From the NCBI GenBank assembly GCA_902519235.1, contig CABYJE010000002.1, positions 62,001-126,000 on the forward strand: 64,000 bases of DNA, in the 5' to 3' direction. The translations under genes and the position numbers were made by a program. This stretch comes from an uncultured Prochlorococcus sp. GTDB taxonomy: Bacteria; Cyanobacteriota; Cyanobacteriia; PCC-6307; Cyanobiaceae. Below the pieces are notes generated by a model that saw only the letters and a program-made list of their open reading frames with translations, did no database searches and had not been told where the DNA came from. The number at the start of each line of letters is the position of its first letter. Position 1 is the stretch's first letter. This document shows positions 8,412-18,185 of the stretch, one piece after another.

Positions 8412-8780
8412 ATGAATAAATTTGAATTTTTTAAGACTGGAAGTGTTCAATCAAGCTATGGGGGTCAGTACAGTTATAAGGTTATTGGACCATGTTGCAA
8501 ACTCTATGATAGAGAGGAATTACCCTGGCCATGTTCAAGGCTTGCTTGGAGAAGCAAGGAGCCTAGTTGGAGAAGAATAGGTTCTAGGTTCGTTGCTGAT
8601 ATGGCTTCAAGAAAATGCCCATCTTATTCAGTTCAGATTCTTGAACCTGGATCAAAACCTGTTGAAACTGTTATAACTCTTTTTTCAAAGAAATTTTCTT
8701 CTGATATACAAGAATGGTGGTATAGCAAAAAACCAGGCTCTTTTGAGCCTGGTAATATACTCCCATCTGAATTTAGTTAG
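8412..8780 (+). CDS. Hypothetical protein rich in Trp, Cys and Arg
   Basis: 122 residues, not assigned to a family. It has CC, PWPCSRLAWRSKEPSWRRIGSR and EWWY stretches, no membrane helix and no signal peptide. The unusual Trp/Cys/Arg content suggests a compact conserved soluble protein, as seen for small cyanobacterial proteins of unknown role. Its last 15 codons overlap a terminator for the convergent gene (8727-8752). It starts 7 nt after the T-run of the ferredoxin terminator, so it must use its own promoter or read-through. Confidence 0.65.
   Translation: MNKFEFFKTGSVQSSYGGQYSYKVIGPCCKLYDREELPWPCSRLAWRSKEPSWRRIGSRFVADMASRKCPSYSVQILEPGSKPVETVITLFSKKFSSDIQEWWYSKKPGSFEPGNILPSEFS
8727..8752 (-). 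terminator. Terminator of the convergent gene embedded in coding sequence
   Basis: On the minus strand, CCAGGCTC and GAGCCTGG form a perfect 8-bp stem with a 4-nt AAAA loop, followed by six T (8732-8727). It lies 38 nt beyond the stop of the pentapeptide gene and inside the final codons of the plus-strand gene. Confidence 0.8.
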
Positions 8781-8789
8781 CTTTAAATC

Positions 8790-9353
8790 TTATGCTTTTG
8801 GTTTTGGTGGCATGTAACCTTTTAAGCCGGTGCATTCAAGACTATCAATCGTATTAACTCCAGTTTGTGGGTTAGTTCCACTAGCTCTTTCACATAATGA
8901 TTTTCTCTGAGAAAGATCAAGATTTGCATCAGTAAAGTCTGCCCCATCAATAATTGCTCCATCAAAAACACTTTTCATTAGCTCACCATTGGTAAGATTT
9001 GCATCTGTAAAATCGGCATTATCAAAGCGTGTTGCATATGCAATGAGGTCCGTCATATTTGCTCCTTTAAAACTAGAGTTTTTTGCAGTCGTCACGCTCA
9101 TATATGCACCTTGAAGATTAGCTTCTCCTAAATCTTGATTAGATAAATCATATTTAACATATTCAGTATTATGAAGGTCAGCACCATGAAGATCATCTTT
9201 TAGAACGTCAACTGATGAAGGATCACTAGGATAGAGTGCATTTGCAGATATTGGATTAATAAGTAACCCAATAATTAATGGAAGAAAAATAAATAGTCTT
9301 TTACAAGACTTATGTAGTGATGAAAAAATAGAGACCATTTCGATCGACATCAT
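8790..9353 (-). CDS. Secreted pentapeptide-repeat protein (probable thylakoid lumen)
   Basis: 187 residues. A signal peptide is visible: basic start, a hydrophobic stretch RLFIFLPLIIGLLI (about 19-32) and an ANA-like cleavage site near residue 39. The mature part has pentapeptide repeats of the A[DN]LxX type in two blocks (about 54-86 and 95-148: GADLH, GEANLQGAY, GANMTD, NADFTDANLTNG, GADFTDANL), then a Cys-containing tail (SLCERASG, DSLECTGLKGYMPPKPKA). Two tail cysteines could form a disulfide. Lumenal pentapeptide proteins are common in cyanobacteria and plastids and mostly of unknown role. A minus-strand terminator follows. Confidence 0.85.
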   Translation of the reverse strand: MMSIEMVSIFSSLHKSCKRLFIFLPLIIGLLINPISANALYPSDPSSVDVLKDDLHGADLHNTEYVKYDLSNQDLGEANLQGAYMSVTTAKNSSFKGANMTDLIAYATRFDNADFTDANLTNGELMKSVFDGAIIDGADFTDANLDLSQRKSLCERASGTNPQTGVNTIDSLECTGLKGYMPPKPKA

Positions 9354-9424
9354 ATAGAAAAACCTAAGACTATTATTTCATGGGTTGGTCATTTACAACG
9401 CTCCTGCTAACGAACTGTTGCAGT

Positions 9425-10363
9425 TTATTTTATTTCTGCCGTTAGAAAATCTTTTGCGAGCTGAGTATTTGGAAAAACTTTTTGAGCCTCTTTAAGCAAA
9501 TCGATTGGAGTAATTGCATTTTTGTTGGTATATCTGGGACTTAAATGAGTAATAATTAATTTTTTTGTGTTAGATAATAATGCTGTTTTGGCAGCCATGA
9601 TTGTTGTGGAATGTAATTTTTCGTATGCCATGCTTTCATCCTCCTCTGAAAAAGTCGATTCATGTACGAGTAAATCGGCATTTTTTGATAGTGAAACAGC
9701 TGATTCGCTAAAGATTGTATCTGTGCAATAAACAAAACTTTCACCCTCTCTAGGGGGTCCACAGAATTCTTTCCCATCAAATGTCCTACCATCCGCTAAA
9801 ACTACTTTTTTACCTTTTTGCAGTTCTGAATAAATTGGTCCAGGCGTAATTTTTAGAGACTCTGCTTTTTTGATATCAAATATACCTGGTTTATCTTTTT
9901 CATTAACTCTATAACCATAAGCAGGTATTTTATGTTTAAGACAGGCGCAGTTTACTTTTATTTTATTGTTTTCAAATAGGATTTTATTTTCTGATGCAAA
10001 ATTTTCAACTTCTACAAAATGCAATGGAAACGATAATTTGCAAAAACTACTTTTAAGTGCAGAACTTATAAAACTTCTCAACTCTGTAGGACCGTAAATT
10101 TCAATACCCTTACTATTTCCTGATAAACCTAAGGTAGCCAAAAGTCCAGGTAAACCATAAATATGGTCTCCATGCATATGAGTAATAAATATTTTCTTGA
10201 TTTGCGAAGATTTAATATTGCTTTTCATTATTTGATGCTGAGTTCCCTCTCCACAATCAAAAAGCCAAACTTCTGAAGATTGTGATAATTTAAGAGCTAA
10301 AGAAGAAACATTTCTCGTTAAGGATGGCACTCCTGAACTTGTTCCTAAAAAGGTGATATTCAC
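9425..10363 (-). CDS. rnz: Ribonuclease Z (tRNA 3' endonuclease)
   Basis: 312 residues, the short bacterial form. Cleaves pre-tRNA at the 3' end so that CCA can be added; the tRNAs in this window lack encoded CCA, which fits. The metallo-beta-lactamase zinc motif T-H-M-H-G-D-H is at 61-67, with later ligands in FVYCTDTIF, LVHESTF and THLSPRY. The start is MNITFLGTSSGVPS, the usual family opening. It is separated by 71 bp from the pentapeptide gene downstream on the same strand. Confidence 0.95.
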   Translation of the reverse strand: MNITFLGTSSGVPSLTRNVSSLALKLSQSSEVWLFDCGEGTQHQIMKSNIKSSQIKKIFITHMHGDHIYGLPGLLATLGLSGNSKGIEIYGPTELRSFISSALKSSFCKLSFPLHFVEVENFASENKILFENNKIKVNCACLKHKIPAYGYRVNEKDKPGIFDIKKAESLKITPGPIYSELQKGKKVVLADGRTFDGKEFCGPPREGESFVYCTDTIFSESAVSLSKNADLLVHESTFSEEDESMAYEKLHSTTIMAAKTALLSNTKKLIITHLSPRYTNKNAITPIDLLKEAQKVFPNTQLAKDFLTAEIK

Positions 10364-10450
10364 TTCTTATGATATTTTTATTTTGATATCTTGATTAAAT
10401 CTAGACATTTAGTCAAATTTAGGCAAATTTAGCATCTGTTTTTAAACAAA

Positions 10451-11614
10451 GTGATACTTAAATTTAAAAATTTTTACAGTAAATTTTGCGTTATTAGTAT
10501 TTTATTTATTTGTGTTTTTAAAAGTGACACTGTTTTTGCATCTAGAGAGCCATTAATTAGAGTTTTAATATCAAAAAGTAATAATTTAAGGATTAGATCA
10601 GATAAATCAATTCCTCTAAGCATAGAAGGGAAAAATTTTTCAAATGAAAAAATAAAAGGCTTAACTTTAAAAAATGGAAGAATTTTATATTTTGATAAGA
10701 ATAAACAAAAAAAATATAACCTAAAAGGTAATCAACAATTTCAAATTAGGACTTCTGATGGAAGAGGTATATGGGTAGGTCAAAAAAGATTTTCTGGCAA
10801 ACTTAATCTTTTTGTACTTGATTCCGAAATATTGGTAGTTAATGTTTTAGGAATTGAAAAATACCTTAGTAGTGTTGTTGGGTCAGAAATGCCAACAAAA
10901 TGGCCTATGGAAGCATTAAAAGCACAAGCAATTGCATCCAGAACTTATGCTTTAAAGCAAAAGGGAAATAATTTATTCGATATCGATTCTACCCGGCGAA
11001 ATCAAGTCTATAATGGCCTAGAGTCAAGAACTTATAAAACTATCAGAGCCGTTAAAAGTACAAGATCTTTGGTTTTGACATACAAAAATAAATTAATTAA
11101 TGCTTTATTTCATAGTAGCTCAGGTGGAATGACTGAAAATAGTCAAGATGTTTGGAAGAATAAATATCCATATTTATCAAGTGTGAGAGATTTTGATAAA
11201 AATAATCCAAAATTTAGATGGCAAAAAAAATTTTCGAATAATGAATTGACAAATTTATTCCCCAAGATTGGAGGTTTAAAAAAAATAGAGATTCTTGATA
11301 TTACAACATCAGGGAGGGTAAAAAATGTCAAGCTTGATGGGGCTTATGGTTCTGATCAAATGTCTGGGGTAGATTTAAGAAAAAAACTTGGACTGAAGAG
11401 TACTTTCGTTAGATTTAAATTAATTGAAGAACAAAGTAAAGACTTTACTACAAATAAATCTTTAATAGTTTCTGGGCAGGGATCGGGTCATGGAGTTGGC
11501 ATGAGTCAATGGGGTGCAAAATATATGGCTTCTAGAGGTCAAAAAGCTGAAAAAATATTAAAACATTTCTATAGGGGTGTGCAGATTAAACCTTTTAAAA
11601 AAGATTATTTATAA
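10451..11614 (+). CDS. SpoIID/LytB domain protein, exported
   Basis: 387 residues from a GTG start. An N-terminal hydrophobic segment (about 9-25) suggests a signal peptide or anchor. The SpoIID domain spans about 130-375: EKYLSSVVGSEMP, KAQAIASRTYAL, the SSSGGMTE block, and the C-terminal GSGHGVGMSQWGAKYMA motif. In spore formers SpoIID cuts glycan strands (lytic transglycosylase). In cyanobacteria related proteins are presumed to act on peptidoglycan, but this is not established. It is convergent with truB, which ends 4 bp away. Confidence 0.85.
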   Translation: MILKFKNFYSKFCVISILFICVFKSDTVFASREPLIRVLISKSNNLRIRSDKSIPLSIEGKNFSNEKIKGLTLKNGRILYFDKNKQKKYNLKGNQQFQIRTSDGRGIWVGQKRFSGKLNLFVLDSEILVVNVLGIEKYLSSVVGSEMPTKWPMEALKAQAIASRTYALKQKGNNLFDIDSTRRNQVYNGLESRTYKTIRAVKSTRSLVLTYKNKLINALFHSSSGGMTENSQDVWKNKYPYLSSVRDFDKNNPKFRWQKKFSNNELTNLFPKIGGLKKIEILDITTSGRVKNVKLDGAYGSDQMSGVDLRKKLGLKSTFVRFKLIEEQSKDFTTNKSLIVSGQGSGHGVGMSQWGAKYMASRGQKAEKILKHFYRGVQIKPFKKDYL

Positions 11615-11617
11615 AAA

Positions 11618-12541
11618 TCATTTTGCATTAAGGACTAATTTGGGATTTATATTAGTTAGTTCTTTATTTAAGAAGCCAATCCCAAGTAGTTTTTTTCTTT
11701 TATCTATTACCTTTATGGGTTTTTTATAGTCGTAAGTGTTGGCTACATTAAGGTAATTAATATCGAACTTAATTGCCCTTCCAGTTTGCCAAAAATTTAT
11801 ATCTTCTTCTTTTTTTAAGACTAATGTTGCAATGTGATTAAGAGCAGAAATTGTTGGAATAATAAAATTTGCCGCATTTTTTTTACCTTTTCCTGTTTCT
11901 ATATCAGATATTTTTATAGAGCTTTTTTCATTAAAGCCACAAGCTGAAATTCTTTTTAGTTGTAGAAGGCAGCCTTCGGAATCAAGAATCTCGCCCAAAT
12001 CTCTTGCAATTGACCTTATATATGTACCAGCAGAACAATTGATTTTTATTTCTATGATTCCGTTAATTTGGTCCCATTTTATTAAAATAAGTTCCTCTAT
12101 TTTTACTTCTCTGGGTGGTAATTCAAAATTTTCATTATTTAAAGATTTTTTATAAGCTCTCTCACCATTGACATGAACACTAGATACTTTTGGAGGAATT
12201 TGTTTGATTATACCTCTAAATTTATTTAAATATTGATCTAATTGCTTATAACTGATTTTAGGCCAATCCTTTTGATTAATTATTTCTCCGTGAATATCAT
12301 CAGTGTGAGTTCTTATCCCTAATTTAATTTGTCCAATATAAGTTTTCCCCTGAGGAAGATATTGAATAAATCTTGTTGCACTCCCTATTGCAATTGGTAA
12401 TGTTCCTGTAACTGCTGGATCAAGAGTTCCTGTGTGCCCAACCTTTTTTGTATTAAATAACTTCCTTATTTGTTTAACACAATCATGCGAGGTGCATCCT
12501 TTTTCTTTATTAATTACTAGGAATCCATCTTTAGTTTCCAT
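11618..12541 (-). CDS. truB: tRNA pseudouridine-55 synthase
   Basis: 307 residues. Converts U55 of the tRNA T-loop to pseudouridine. The catalytic Asp is D41 in [12 protein letters not shown], preceded by [30 protein letters not shown] (about 170-184) is the second conserved block. The C-terminus has a short PUA-like tail. It stands between two plus-strand genes and does not look part of an operon. Confidence 0.95.
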   Translation of the reverse strand: METKDGFLVINKEKGCTSHDCVKQIRKLFNTKKVGHTGTLDPAVTGTLPIAIGSATRFIQYLPQGKTYIGQIKLGIRTHTDDIHGEIINQKDWPKISYKQLDQYLNKFRGIIKQIPPKVSSVHVNGERAYKKSLNNENFELPPREVKIEELILIKWDQINGIIEIKINCSAGTYIRSIARDLGEILDSEGCLLQLKRISACGFNEKSSIKISDIETGKGKKNAANFIIPTISALNHIATLVLKKEEDINFWQTGRAIKFDINYLNVANTYDYKKPIKVIDKRKKLLGIGFLNKELTNINPKLVLNAK

Positions 12542-12617
12542 TTTTTATATTAAGAATACTTTGAGAAAGATTTATTACCATCCTATGCTTTTTAATATAT
12601 TATCTTAAAAGTAAAAA

Positions 12618-13358
12618 TTGCATAATAATAGTTTTATATTAAAAGAATTTTTAGAGAATGCTTTCAATTTGAAATCACATTTAATGGAATTCTTATCTAT
12701 TAAGGAATGTGATTTAGATGGATTCCTTGCAAATGCAAAGATGAATTTAGCGAATTTACATCCTGGAGAAGCTCTGAGTAATGTTTCAGATTTTTATACT
12801 GATATTGTTGGATATCATCATGTAGCTGATTTAGCTGCTTGGCATATTACAAGCAAGGACTACATCACAGATACTTTAAAACTTCAGCAAGAATTTTCTA
12901 GAGATTTAGTTTTAGATTTTGGAGGAGGGATTGGAACTCATGCCCTAGCTAATGCTATGTCTTCAAAAGTTGAGCATGTTTTTTTTGTAGATATAAATCA
13001 AACAAATAGAAACTTTGTTGAATTTAGAGCTAGGGAATTAGGAGTCGAAAAAAAACTTACTTTTTGCAAGACAATTAAAGATACACAAATATCGAAATTT
13101 GATACGATAGTTTGTCTGGATGTTTTGGAACATCTTGCAGATCCCTCATTTCAAATTGAGATTTTCAATGAGTATATGGATTCTAATTCTATTGCTTTAT
13201 TTAATTGGTATTTCTATAAGGGAGAAAAAAATGAATACCCATTCCATATAGACGATGGGAAAATTGTTGAAAAGTTCTTTAAAACACTTCAATCAAATTT
13301 TTTAGAAGTTTTTCATCCTATTCTCATAACTACAAGAGCATATAAGAAAATTAGATAA
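12618..13358 (+). CDS. SAM-dependent methyltransferase (class I), substrate unknown
   Basis: 246 residues from a TTG codon; no ATG occurs before residue 23, so the exact start is uncertain. The SAM-binding motif I is [15 protein letters not shown] (about 95-109), with the acidic loop [11 protein letters not shown] and motif [15 protein letters not shown] (about 164-176). This DVLEHL pattern is typical of the UbiE/COQ5-like Methyltransf family. A helical N-terminal region contains [26 protein letters not shown]. It overlaps the end of rpmA by 8 bp tail to tail. The substrate cannot be inferred. Confidence 0.75.
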   Translation: MHNNSFILKEFLENAFNLKSHLMEFLSIKECDLDGFLANAKMNLANLHPGEALSNVSDFYTDIVGYHHVADLAAWHITSKDYITDTLKLQQEFSRDLVLDFGGGIGTHALANAMSSKVEHVFFVDINQTNRNFVEFRARELGVEKKLTFCKTIKDTQISKFDTIVCLDVLEHLADPSFQIEIFNEYMDSNSIALFNWYFYKGEKNEYPFHIDDGKIVEKFFKTLQSNFLEVFHPILITTRAYKKIR

Positions 13359-13611
13359 CTATATTAACTCTTTTTCTATTCCTTAAATTTCTCTTAATAC
13401 TTTCGAAACTGACCGTTCCTTCTTTAAGTGCAAAAAGGGTATCATCTTTGCCTTTGCCAACATTAATTCCTGGTAAAAATGATGTTCCTCTTTGGCGAAT
13501 TAAAATTGATCCAGCCGTTACTTTTTCTCCACCATAAGCTTTTACACCGAGTCTCTTGGAATTTGAATCTCTACCGTTTCTTGTAGAACCAGTTCCTTTT
13601 TTATGTGCCAT
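13351..13611 (-). CDS. rpmA: 50S ribosomal protein L27
   Basis: 86 residues, usual size. Starts [16 protein letters not shown], the highly conserved N-terminus that reaches the peptidyl-transferase centre, followed by LGVKAYGGE and ILIRQRGT. It lies 46 bp downstream of rplU, the common bacterial order. Confidence 0.97.
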   Translation of the reverse strand: MAHKKGTGSTRNGRDSNSKRLGVKAYGGEKVTAGSILIRQRGTSFLPGINVGKGKDDTLFALKEGTVSFESIKRNLRNRKRVNIVI

Positions 13612-13657
13612 TAGAAATGATTAATTTGTTGTTTTTTAAGATTTTAGTTTAGTTTCC

Positions 13658-14062
13658 TTATTTAACAGCTTCCTTTTTTGAAACTGTCTTAGGAGCACTT
13701 TTACTTATTGATATAGATTTTACCATAACTCTTGTAAGTTCTTGTCTGTGACCCATCTTTCTTCTTGTCTTTTTTTTGGGACGCATCTTGTACACAATTA
13801 TTTTCTTATCTCTTTTGTGAGAGACAACTTCTAATTCAATTTTTGCATCTTTTACGTAAGGCTTACCAACAGTGATAGAGTCTTTGTCCTTTAAAAGTAA
13901 AACCTTATCTAGTGTTATCTTGTCTTTCTCTTTTGCATTTAACCTATCGATGTCATAGTACCTGTTAACTTCAAACCAAAATTGTTGACCTGAAGTTTCT
14001 GCTATTGCAAACAATTCATTACTGTTAGAGGACTTGTTTGAGGAGTTTTTAGAGTTTGTCAT
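13658..14062 (-). CDS. rplU: 50S ribosomal protein L21
   Basis: 134 residues, about 30 longer than E. coli L21. The core (about residues 18-118) has FAIAETSGQQFWFEVNRYYDID, DKVLLLKD and the RNA-binding basic YKMRPKKKTRRKMGHRQ block. The extra length is a Ser/Asn-rich N-terminal tail of about 16 residues and a Lys-rich C-terminal tail. It is divergent from kaiB with 144 bp between them; kaiA, which precedes kaiB in most cyanobacteria, is absent here. Confidence 0.95.
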   Translation of the reverse strand: MTNSKNSSNKSSNSNELFAIAETSGQQFWFEVNRYYDIDRLNAKEKDKITLDKVLLLKDKDSITVGKPYVKDAKIELEVVSHKRDKKIIVYKMRPKKKTRRKMGHRQELTRVMVKSISISKSAPKTVSKKEAVK

Positions 14063-14206
14063 ATCTTAGAGACGCTATTAGGCTCAAATTTATCATTTGA
14101 TTAAACCTAATGAGCAATCATAATAGTTTGTTTATTTTCTTATTTTGTAGTGTAATAAGTCAAGGGTTGTTTTAAATCTTTTATATCAATTTGAGGAACC
14201 ATAACA

Positions 14207-14542
14207 ATGGCAGCAAGAAAAACGTATATTTTAAAACTCTATGTTGCTGGAAATACTCCAAATTCAATGAGAGCTTTGAATACTTTAAGAGAAATTTTAG
14301 AAAATGAATTTAAAGGAGTTTATGCTTTAAAGGTGATTGATGTACTTAAGCAACCTCAACTTGCTGAGGAGGATAAGATTTTGGCTACCCCAACCTTAGC
14401 TAAAATTTTACCTCCACCCGTAAGAAGAATAATTGGTGATCTTTCTGATAGAGAGAAAGTTTTAATTGGTTTAGACCTTCTGTTTGATGAATTAACTGAA
14501 ACTGAATATAGTGGAGAAAATAATACAAAGAAAACTTTTTAA
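14207..14542 (+). CDS. kaiB: Circadian clock protein KaiB
   Basis: 111 residues. The N-terminal thioredoxin-like motif [22 protein letters not shown] and the [40 protein letters not shown] block are classic KaiB, which in the fold-switched form binds the KaiC CI ring. An acidic/polar tail (about 100-111) follows. A GAGGA ribosome-binding sequence precedes the ATG by a few bases. kaiC begins 51 bp downstream on the same strand. With no kaiA in the window, the pair would make the reduced KaiBC timer known from Prochlorococcus. Confidence 0.97.
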   Translation: MAARKTYILKLYVAGNTPNSMRALNTLREILENEFKGVYALKVIDVLKQPQLAEEDKILATPTLAKILPPPVRRIIGDLSDREKVLIGLDLLFDELTETEYSGENNTKKTF

Positions 14543-14592
14543 AATTAGGAAAAATTTAATCTTTACTTTTTATTTAAATATTTTTTAAAACT

Positions 14593-16122
14593 ATGAAAGA
14601 TAAGAAATTTGTCAAATCAAATAAAATGCAAGTCCAAAAACTACCTACTGGTATAGAGGGATTTGATGATGTTTGTAGGGGTGGGTTGCCTGTAGCAAGA
14701 AGTACACTAGTTAGCGGCACCTCAGGAACTGGTAAAACCGTTTTTTCTTTGCAGTACTTGCACCATGGAATATGTAATTTTGATGAGCCTGGGATCTTTG
14801 TCACATTTGAGGAATCACCTTTAGATATTATTAGAAATGCCGCCAGTTTTGGTTGGGATTTACAAGAATTAATTGATCAAAATAAACTTTTTATTTTGGA
14901 TGCTTCTCCTGATCCTGACGGTCAAGATGTCGCGGGCAACTTTGATTTGTCTGGTCTTATTGAGAGAATTAGTTATGCAATTAGAAAATATAAAGCTAAA
15001 AGAGTTGCGATAGATTCTATAACTGCAGTTTTTCAACAATATGACGCTATTTACGTTGTTAGAAGAGAAATCTTCAGACTTATAGCAAGATTAAAAGAAA
15101 TAGGAGTAACAACAGTTATGACTACAGAAAGGGTAGATGATTACGGACCTATTGCTAGATATGGAGTAGAAGAATTTGTTTCTGATAATGTAGTCTTATT
15201 AAGAAATGTCCTAGAGTCAGAGAAGAGAAGAAGAACTTTAGAAGTTTTGAAGTTAAGAGGTACTGTACATATGAAAGGGGAATATCCATTCACAATGGGT
15301 GTAGATGGTATAAGTGTATTTGCTCTTGGAGCAATGAGACTTACGCAAAGATCTTCAAATATAAGGATTAGTTCTGGAGTTAAAGATCTTGACGATATGT
15401 GTGGCGGAGGTTATTTTCAGGATTCTATTATTCTAGCTACAGGAGCGACTGGCACAGGTAAGACAATGCTTGTATCAAAATTTGTAGAGGATGCCTATAA
15501 CAATAATGAGAGAGCAATACTGTTTGCATATGAGGAATCCAGGGCTCAACTGCTAAGGAATGCTACTAGTTGGGGAATAGACTTTGAAAAGATGGAAAGT
15601 GATGGATTATTAAAAATTATTTGTGCATATCCTGAATCAACTGGTTTGGAAGATCACTTGCAAATCATAAAAACTCAAATTAATCAATTTAAACCAAAAA
15701 GAATGGCAATAGATTCTCTCTCGGCATTGGCAAGAGGTGTAAGTTTAAACGCATTTAGACAATTTGTAATTGCAGTAACTGGTTATACAAAACAAGAAGA
15801 AATAGCAGGTTTTTTTACTAATACAGCAGAAGAATTTATGGGTAGCCACTCTATTACTGATTCGCATATTTCAACAATTACAGATACTATTTTGTTACTG
15901 CAATATGTGGAAATCAAAGGAGAGATGGCTAGAGCTTTAAATGTTTTTAAAATGCGGGGATCATGGCATGATAAAAGAATAAGAGAATTTATTATTACTA
16001 ATAAAGGACCTGAAATAAAAGATTCTTTTTCTAACTTTGAACAAATATTTAGTGGCGCTCCTCACAGAGTTGTTCCTGATCAAAATGTTCAGAATGTTTT
16101 TAAGGGGTTAGATAATAATTAG
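14593..16122 (+). CDS. kaiC: Circadian clock ATPase/autokinase KaiC
   Basis: 509 residues with two RecA-like domains. CI carries Walker A GTSGTGKT (42-49) and the EES glutamates (FVTFEESP). CII carries GATGTGKT and FAYEESR. The autophosphorylation pair corresponding to S431/T432 of Synechococcus KaiC is present as Ser427-Thr428 in HISTITDT. The C-terminal A-loop/tail region (GPEIKDSFSNFEQIFSGAPHRVV...) that KaiA grips in other cyanobacteria is recognisable but the last stretch is shorter. The start chosen is the first ATG; a second Met lies 11 codons in. Confidence 0.97.
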   Translation: MKDKKFVKSNKMQVQKLPTGIEGFDDVCRGGLPVARSTLVSGTSGTGKTVFSLQYLHHGICNFDEPGIFVTFEESPLDIIRNAASFGWDLQELIDQNKLFILDASPDPDGQDVAGNFDLSGLIERISYAIRKYKAKRVAIDSITAVFQQYDAIYVVRREIFRLIARLKEIGVTTVMTTERVDDYGPIARYGVEEFVSDNVVLLRNVLESEKRRRTLEVLKLRGTVHMKGEYPFTMGVDGISVFALGAMRLTQRSSNIRISSGVKDLDDMCGGGYFQDSIILATGATGTGKTMLVSKFVEDAYNNNERAILFAYEESRAQLLRNATSWGIDFEKMESDGLLKIICAYPESTGLEDHLQIIKTQINQFKPKRMAIDSLSALARGVSLNAFRQFVIAVTGYTKQEEIAGFFTNTAEEFMGSHSITDSHISTITDTILLLQYVEIKGEMARALNVFKMRGSWHDKRIREFIITNKGPEIKDSFSNFEQIFSGAPHRVVPDQNVQNVFKGLDNN

Positions 16123-16136
16123 ACTATTTATCTTAT

Positions 16137-18182
16137 TTAAGAGCTTGAAAAAGTTTCTGTATTATTTAAAGTCTGAGTCAGTAATTCATCTTTATCAGAT
16201 TGTGCCAAGGCTAAATCAAACCAAAAGGTTGTTCCAACTCCTAATTCACTAGCCATACGAATTTCTCCACCATGTTTTTCAATTATTCCCCGCACTATAG
16301 ATAATCCTAAACCTGTTCCTTGTTCTGTATGAACAGAATTTTCTACTCTATAAAATCGGTCAAATATTTTTTCTTGATCCGCTTGAGATATTCCTGAACC
16401 AGTGTCAGCAATCTCAATTCTTACTTTTGGTAATGGTGAAAATAACTCACATTGAGGAGCCGCATCATCTACGTTATTTGGAGGCAAAGCTGGACATGAG
16501 TCTGGCCAAGTATAAGCTCTTATTATCAGATTGCTGTTTTTAGGACTAAATTTCAACCCATTACCAAGTAAATTATCAAAAACTTGTAAAAGTAAATCAA
16601 AATTGCCAAGAATTGAAGGGATAGTTTCTTCTATATCGTGTGCTAAGGAAACATTTTTTTCTGTAGCATTAAGTCTATAATTTCTTAGGGTCTGTTCTAT
16701 TGCTGGCTTTATATCCATTTCCTCTAGTTGAATTATTTTCCCTGACTCCAATCTTGATAAATCTAATACATCGTTCACAAGTCTTGTTAACCTATCAGTT
16801 TCAGAATTTGCAATACCCAGAAATTCGAGTTGTTCTTCATTAGATAACTGATCTTTCAAATCATGTAAGGTTTCTACGTAACTTTTAATGTTAAAAAGTG
16901 GTGTCCTTAGTTCGTGCGAAACATTACTAATAAATCTATTTTGTGCTGCATTTAGTTCTACCTCTCTTGTTAAATCCTGAATTGTGACTGCAATTCCTTT
17001 TAATTCAACTTTGTTTGTATCTAATACTGACTGTAAGACAATTCTTAAAGTTCTAGCAGGTTCTCCTAAGCTAAACCTCAAATCATCTTTCTCCTTCTCT
17101 CTATTTAAAATAGACTCTATATTTGTGTGTAAGTCATTTGATAAAATTTCGGGGATTTCATTTAAAAAATATTTTCCTTCTAAGAATCTTCCTTCCCAAC
17201 GAAATAATCTTTTTGCTGTTGGATTAGTAAGTACAATCTTTCCTTGAGAATCCAGTAATATTGCTCCATCAGCCATAGTTGCTATTAATGATTGCTGCTT
17301 TATTTGGGCTGCTTTAAGTTCTTCAATGTTTGCCTCATCATAATTTTCTAATTGAGTTGCCATTCTGTTGAATCCATTTAAAAGCTCTCCAAGGTCCCCT
17401 GTCATAGGTAATGAAATTCTTGATTTAAAGTTTCCTTTTGAAATTTCCCTAACACCCCTTACTAGTTCCCTTACAGGTCTGGTAATTGTCAGGGCATTAA
17501 ATACCGCGCCAAGTATTACTAAAACCCAAATAGATATAAAAACTGCAATGGTAACTTCCCTTGTAAGTGCGGCACTGGCTAAGGCTTTTTTATTAGGTGT
17601 GACTCCTAAAGCTAATGTTCCAAGATATTTTCCTTTCCAAAGCATTGGAACGAAGACATCTGTTACTTGACCCTGAGGAGTAATGTGCTGCCTAACTAGT
17701 GGGAATTGTGGTCTTTTCTTTAATTCTGTTGGTAGTTTTAATTTTCTAGTGAGCTGGAACTGACTATCTGAACTTGTTGAAGTAGCACTAATCGGTATTC
17801 CAAGTTGAACTATATCTTCAGCATCAGTAAAAAATATATAACGTAAATTTCTACTTGATCTCCAAAATTTCTCAGCTACATTTGAAATTTCTTTTTTTTG
17901 GTTATTAGCAACTAATTCTGTGACATTACCTGATAACAATAAACCAAGATCTCGAGCATATCTTGTATCATTCATTCCAGCATCACGTTGAATACTATTT
18001 AGTGCAAAAAATGTGATCCCTGTCATTAGGAGGCTTACGACGAGAGTTGCTATAGCTAATAATTTTGTTCTTAAACTAAACCCACTCCACCAAGTGATAA
18101 GTCTATTAGGCCAATAGTTATTAATATCTTCATTATCAGGATTTTTATATTCTCTAATATCTCTCTTATTGGTTTCTACCAC
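16137..18182 (-). CDS. nblS: NblS/Hik33-type membrane sensor histidine kinase
   Basis: 681 residues. Two transmembrane helices (about 41-62 and 209-230) flank an extracytoplasmic sensing domain. A HAMP linker follows (about 231-283), then a PAS domain (about 295-405: MADGAILLDSQGKIVLTNPTAKRLFRWEG), the dimerisation/phosphoacceptor helix with His423 in SHELRTPLFN, and the HATPase domain (N-box and GTGLGLSIVRGIIEKHGG). This architecture is that of NblS (Hik33, DspA), which controls high-light, nutrient-stress and phycobilisome/HLIP genes in cyanobacteria. It lies 3 bp before purD's stop side, i.e. immediately downstream of purD on the same strand. Confidence 0.92.
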   Translation of the reverse strand: MVETNKRDIREYKNPDNEDINNYWPNRLITWWSGFSLRTKLLAIATLVVSLLMTGITFFALNSIQRDAGMNDTRYARDLGLLLSGNVTELVANNQKKEISNVAEKFWRSSRNLRYIFFTDAEDIVQLGIPISATSTSSDSQFQLTRKLKLPTELKKRPQFPLVRQHITPQGQVTDVFVPMLWKGKYLGTLALGVTPNKKALASAALTREVTIAVFISIWVLVILGAVFNALTITRPVRELVRGVREISKGNFKSRISLPMTGDLGELLNGFNRMATQLENYDEANIEELKAAQIKQQSLIATMADGAILLDSQGKIVLTNPTAKRLFRWEGRFLEGKYFLNEIPEILSNDLHTNIESILNREKEKDDLRFSLGEPARTLRIVLQSVLDTNKVELKGIAVTIQDLTREVELNAAQNRFISNVSHELRTPLFNIKSYVETLHDLKDQLSNEEQLEFLGIANSETDRLTRLVNDVLDLSRLESGKIIQLEEMDIKPAIEQTLRNYRLNATEKNVSLAHDIEETIPSILGNFDLLLQVFDNLLGNGLKFSPKNSNLIIRAYTWPDSCPALPPNNVDDAAPQCELFSPLPKVRIEIADTGSGISQADQEKIFDRFYRVENSVHTEQGTGLGLSIVRGIIEKHGGEIRMASELGVGTTFWFDLALAQSDKDELLTQTLNNTETFSSS

Positions 18183-18185
18183 AAG

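Noticed and set aside
14063..14206. kaiA remnant between rplU and kaiB
   Set aside because: 144 bp with no trace of KaiA-like frames.
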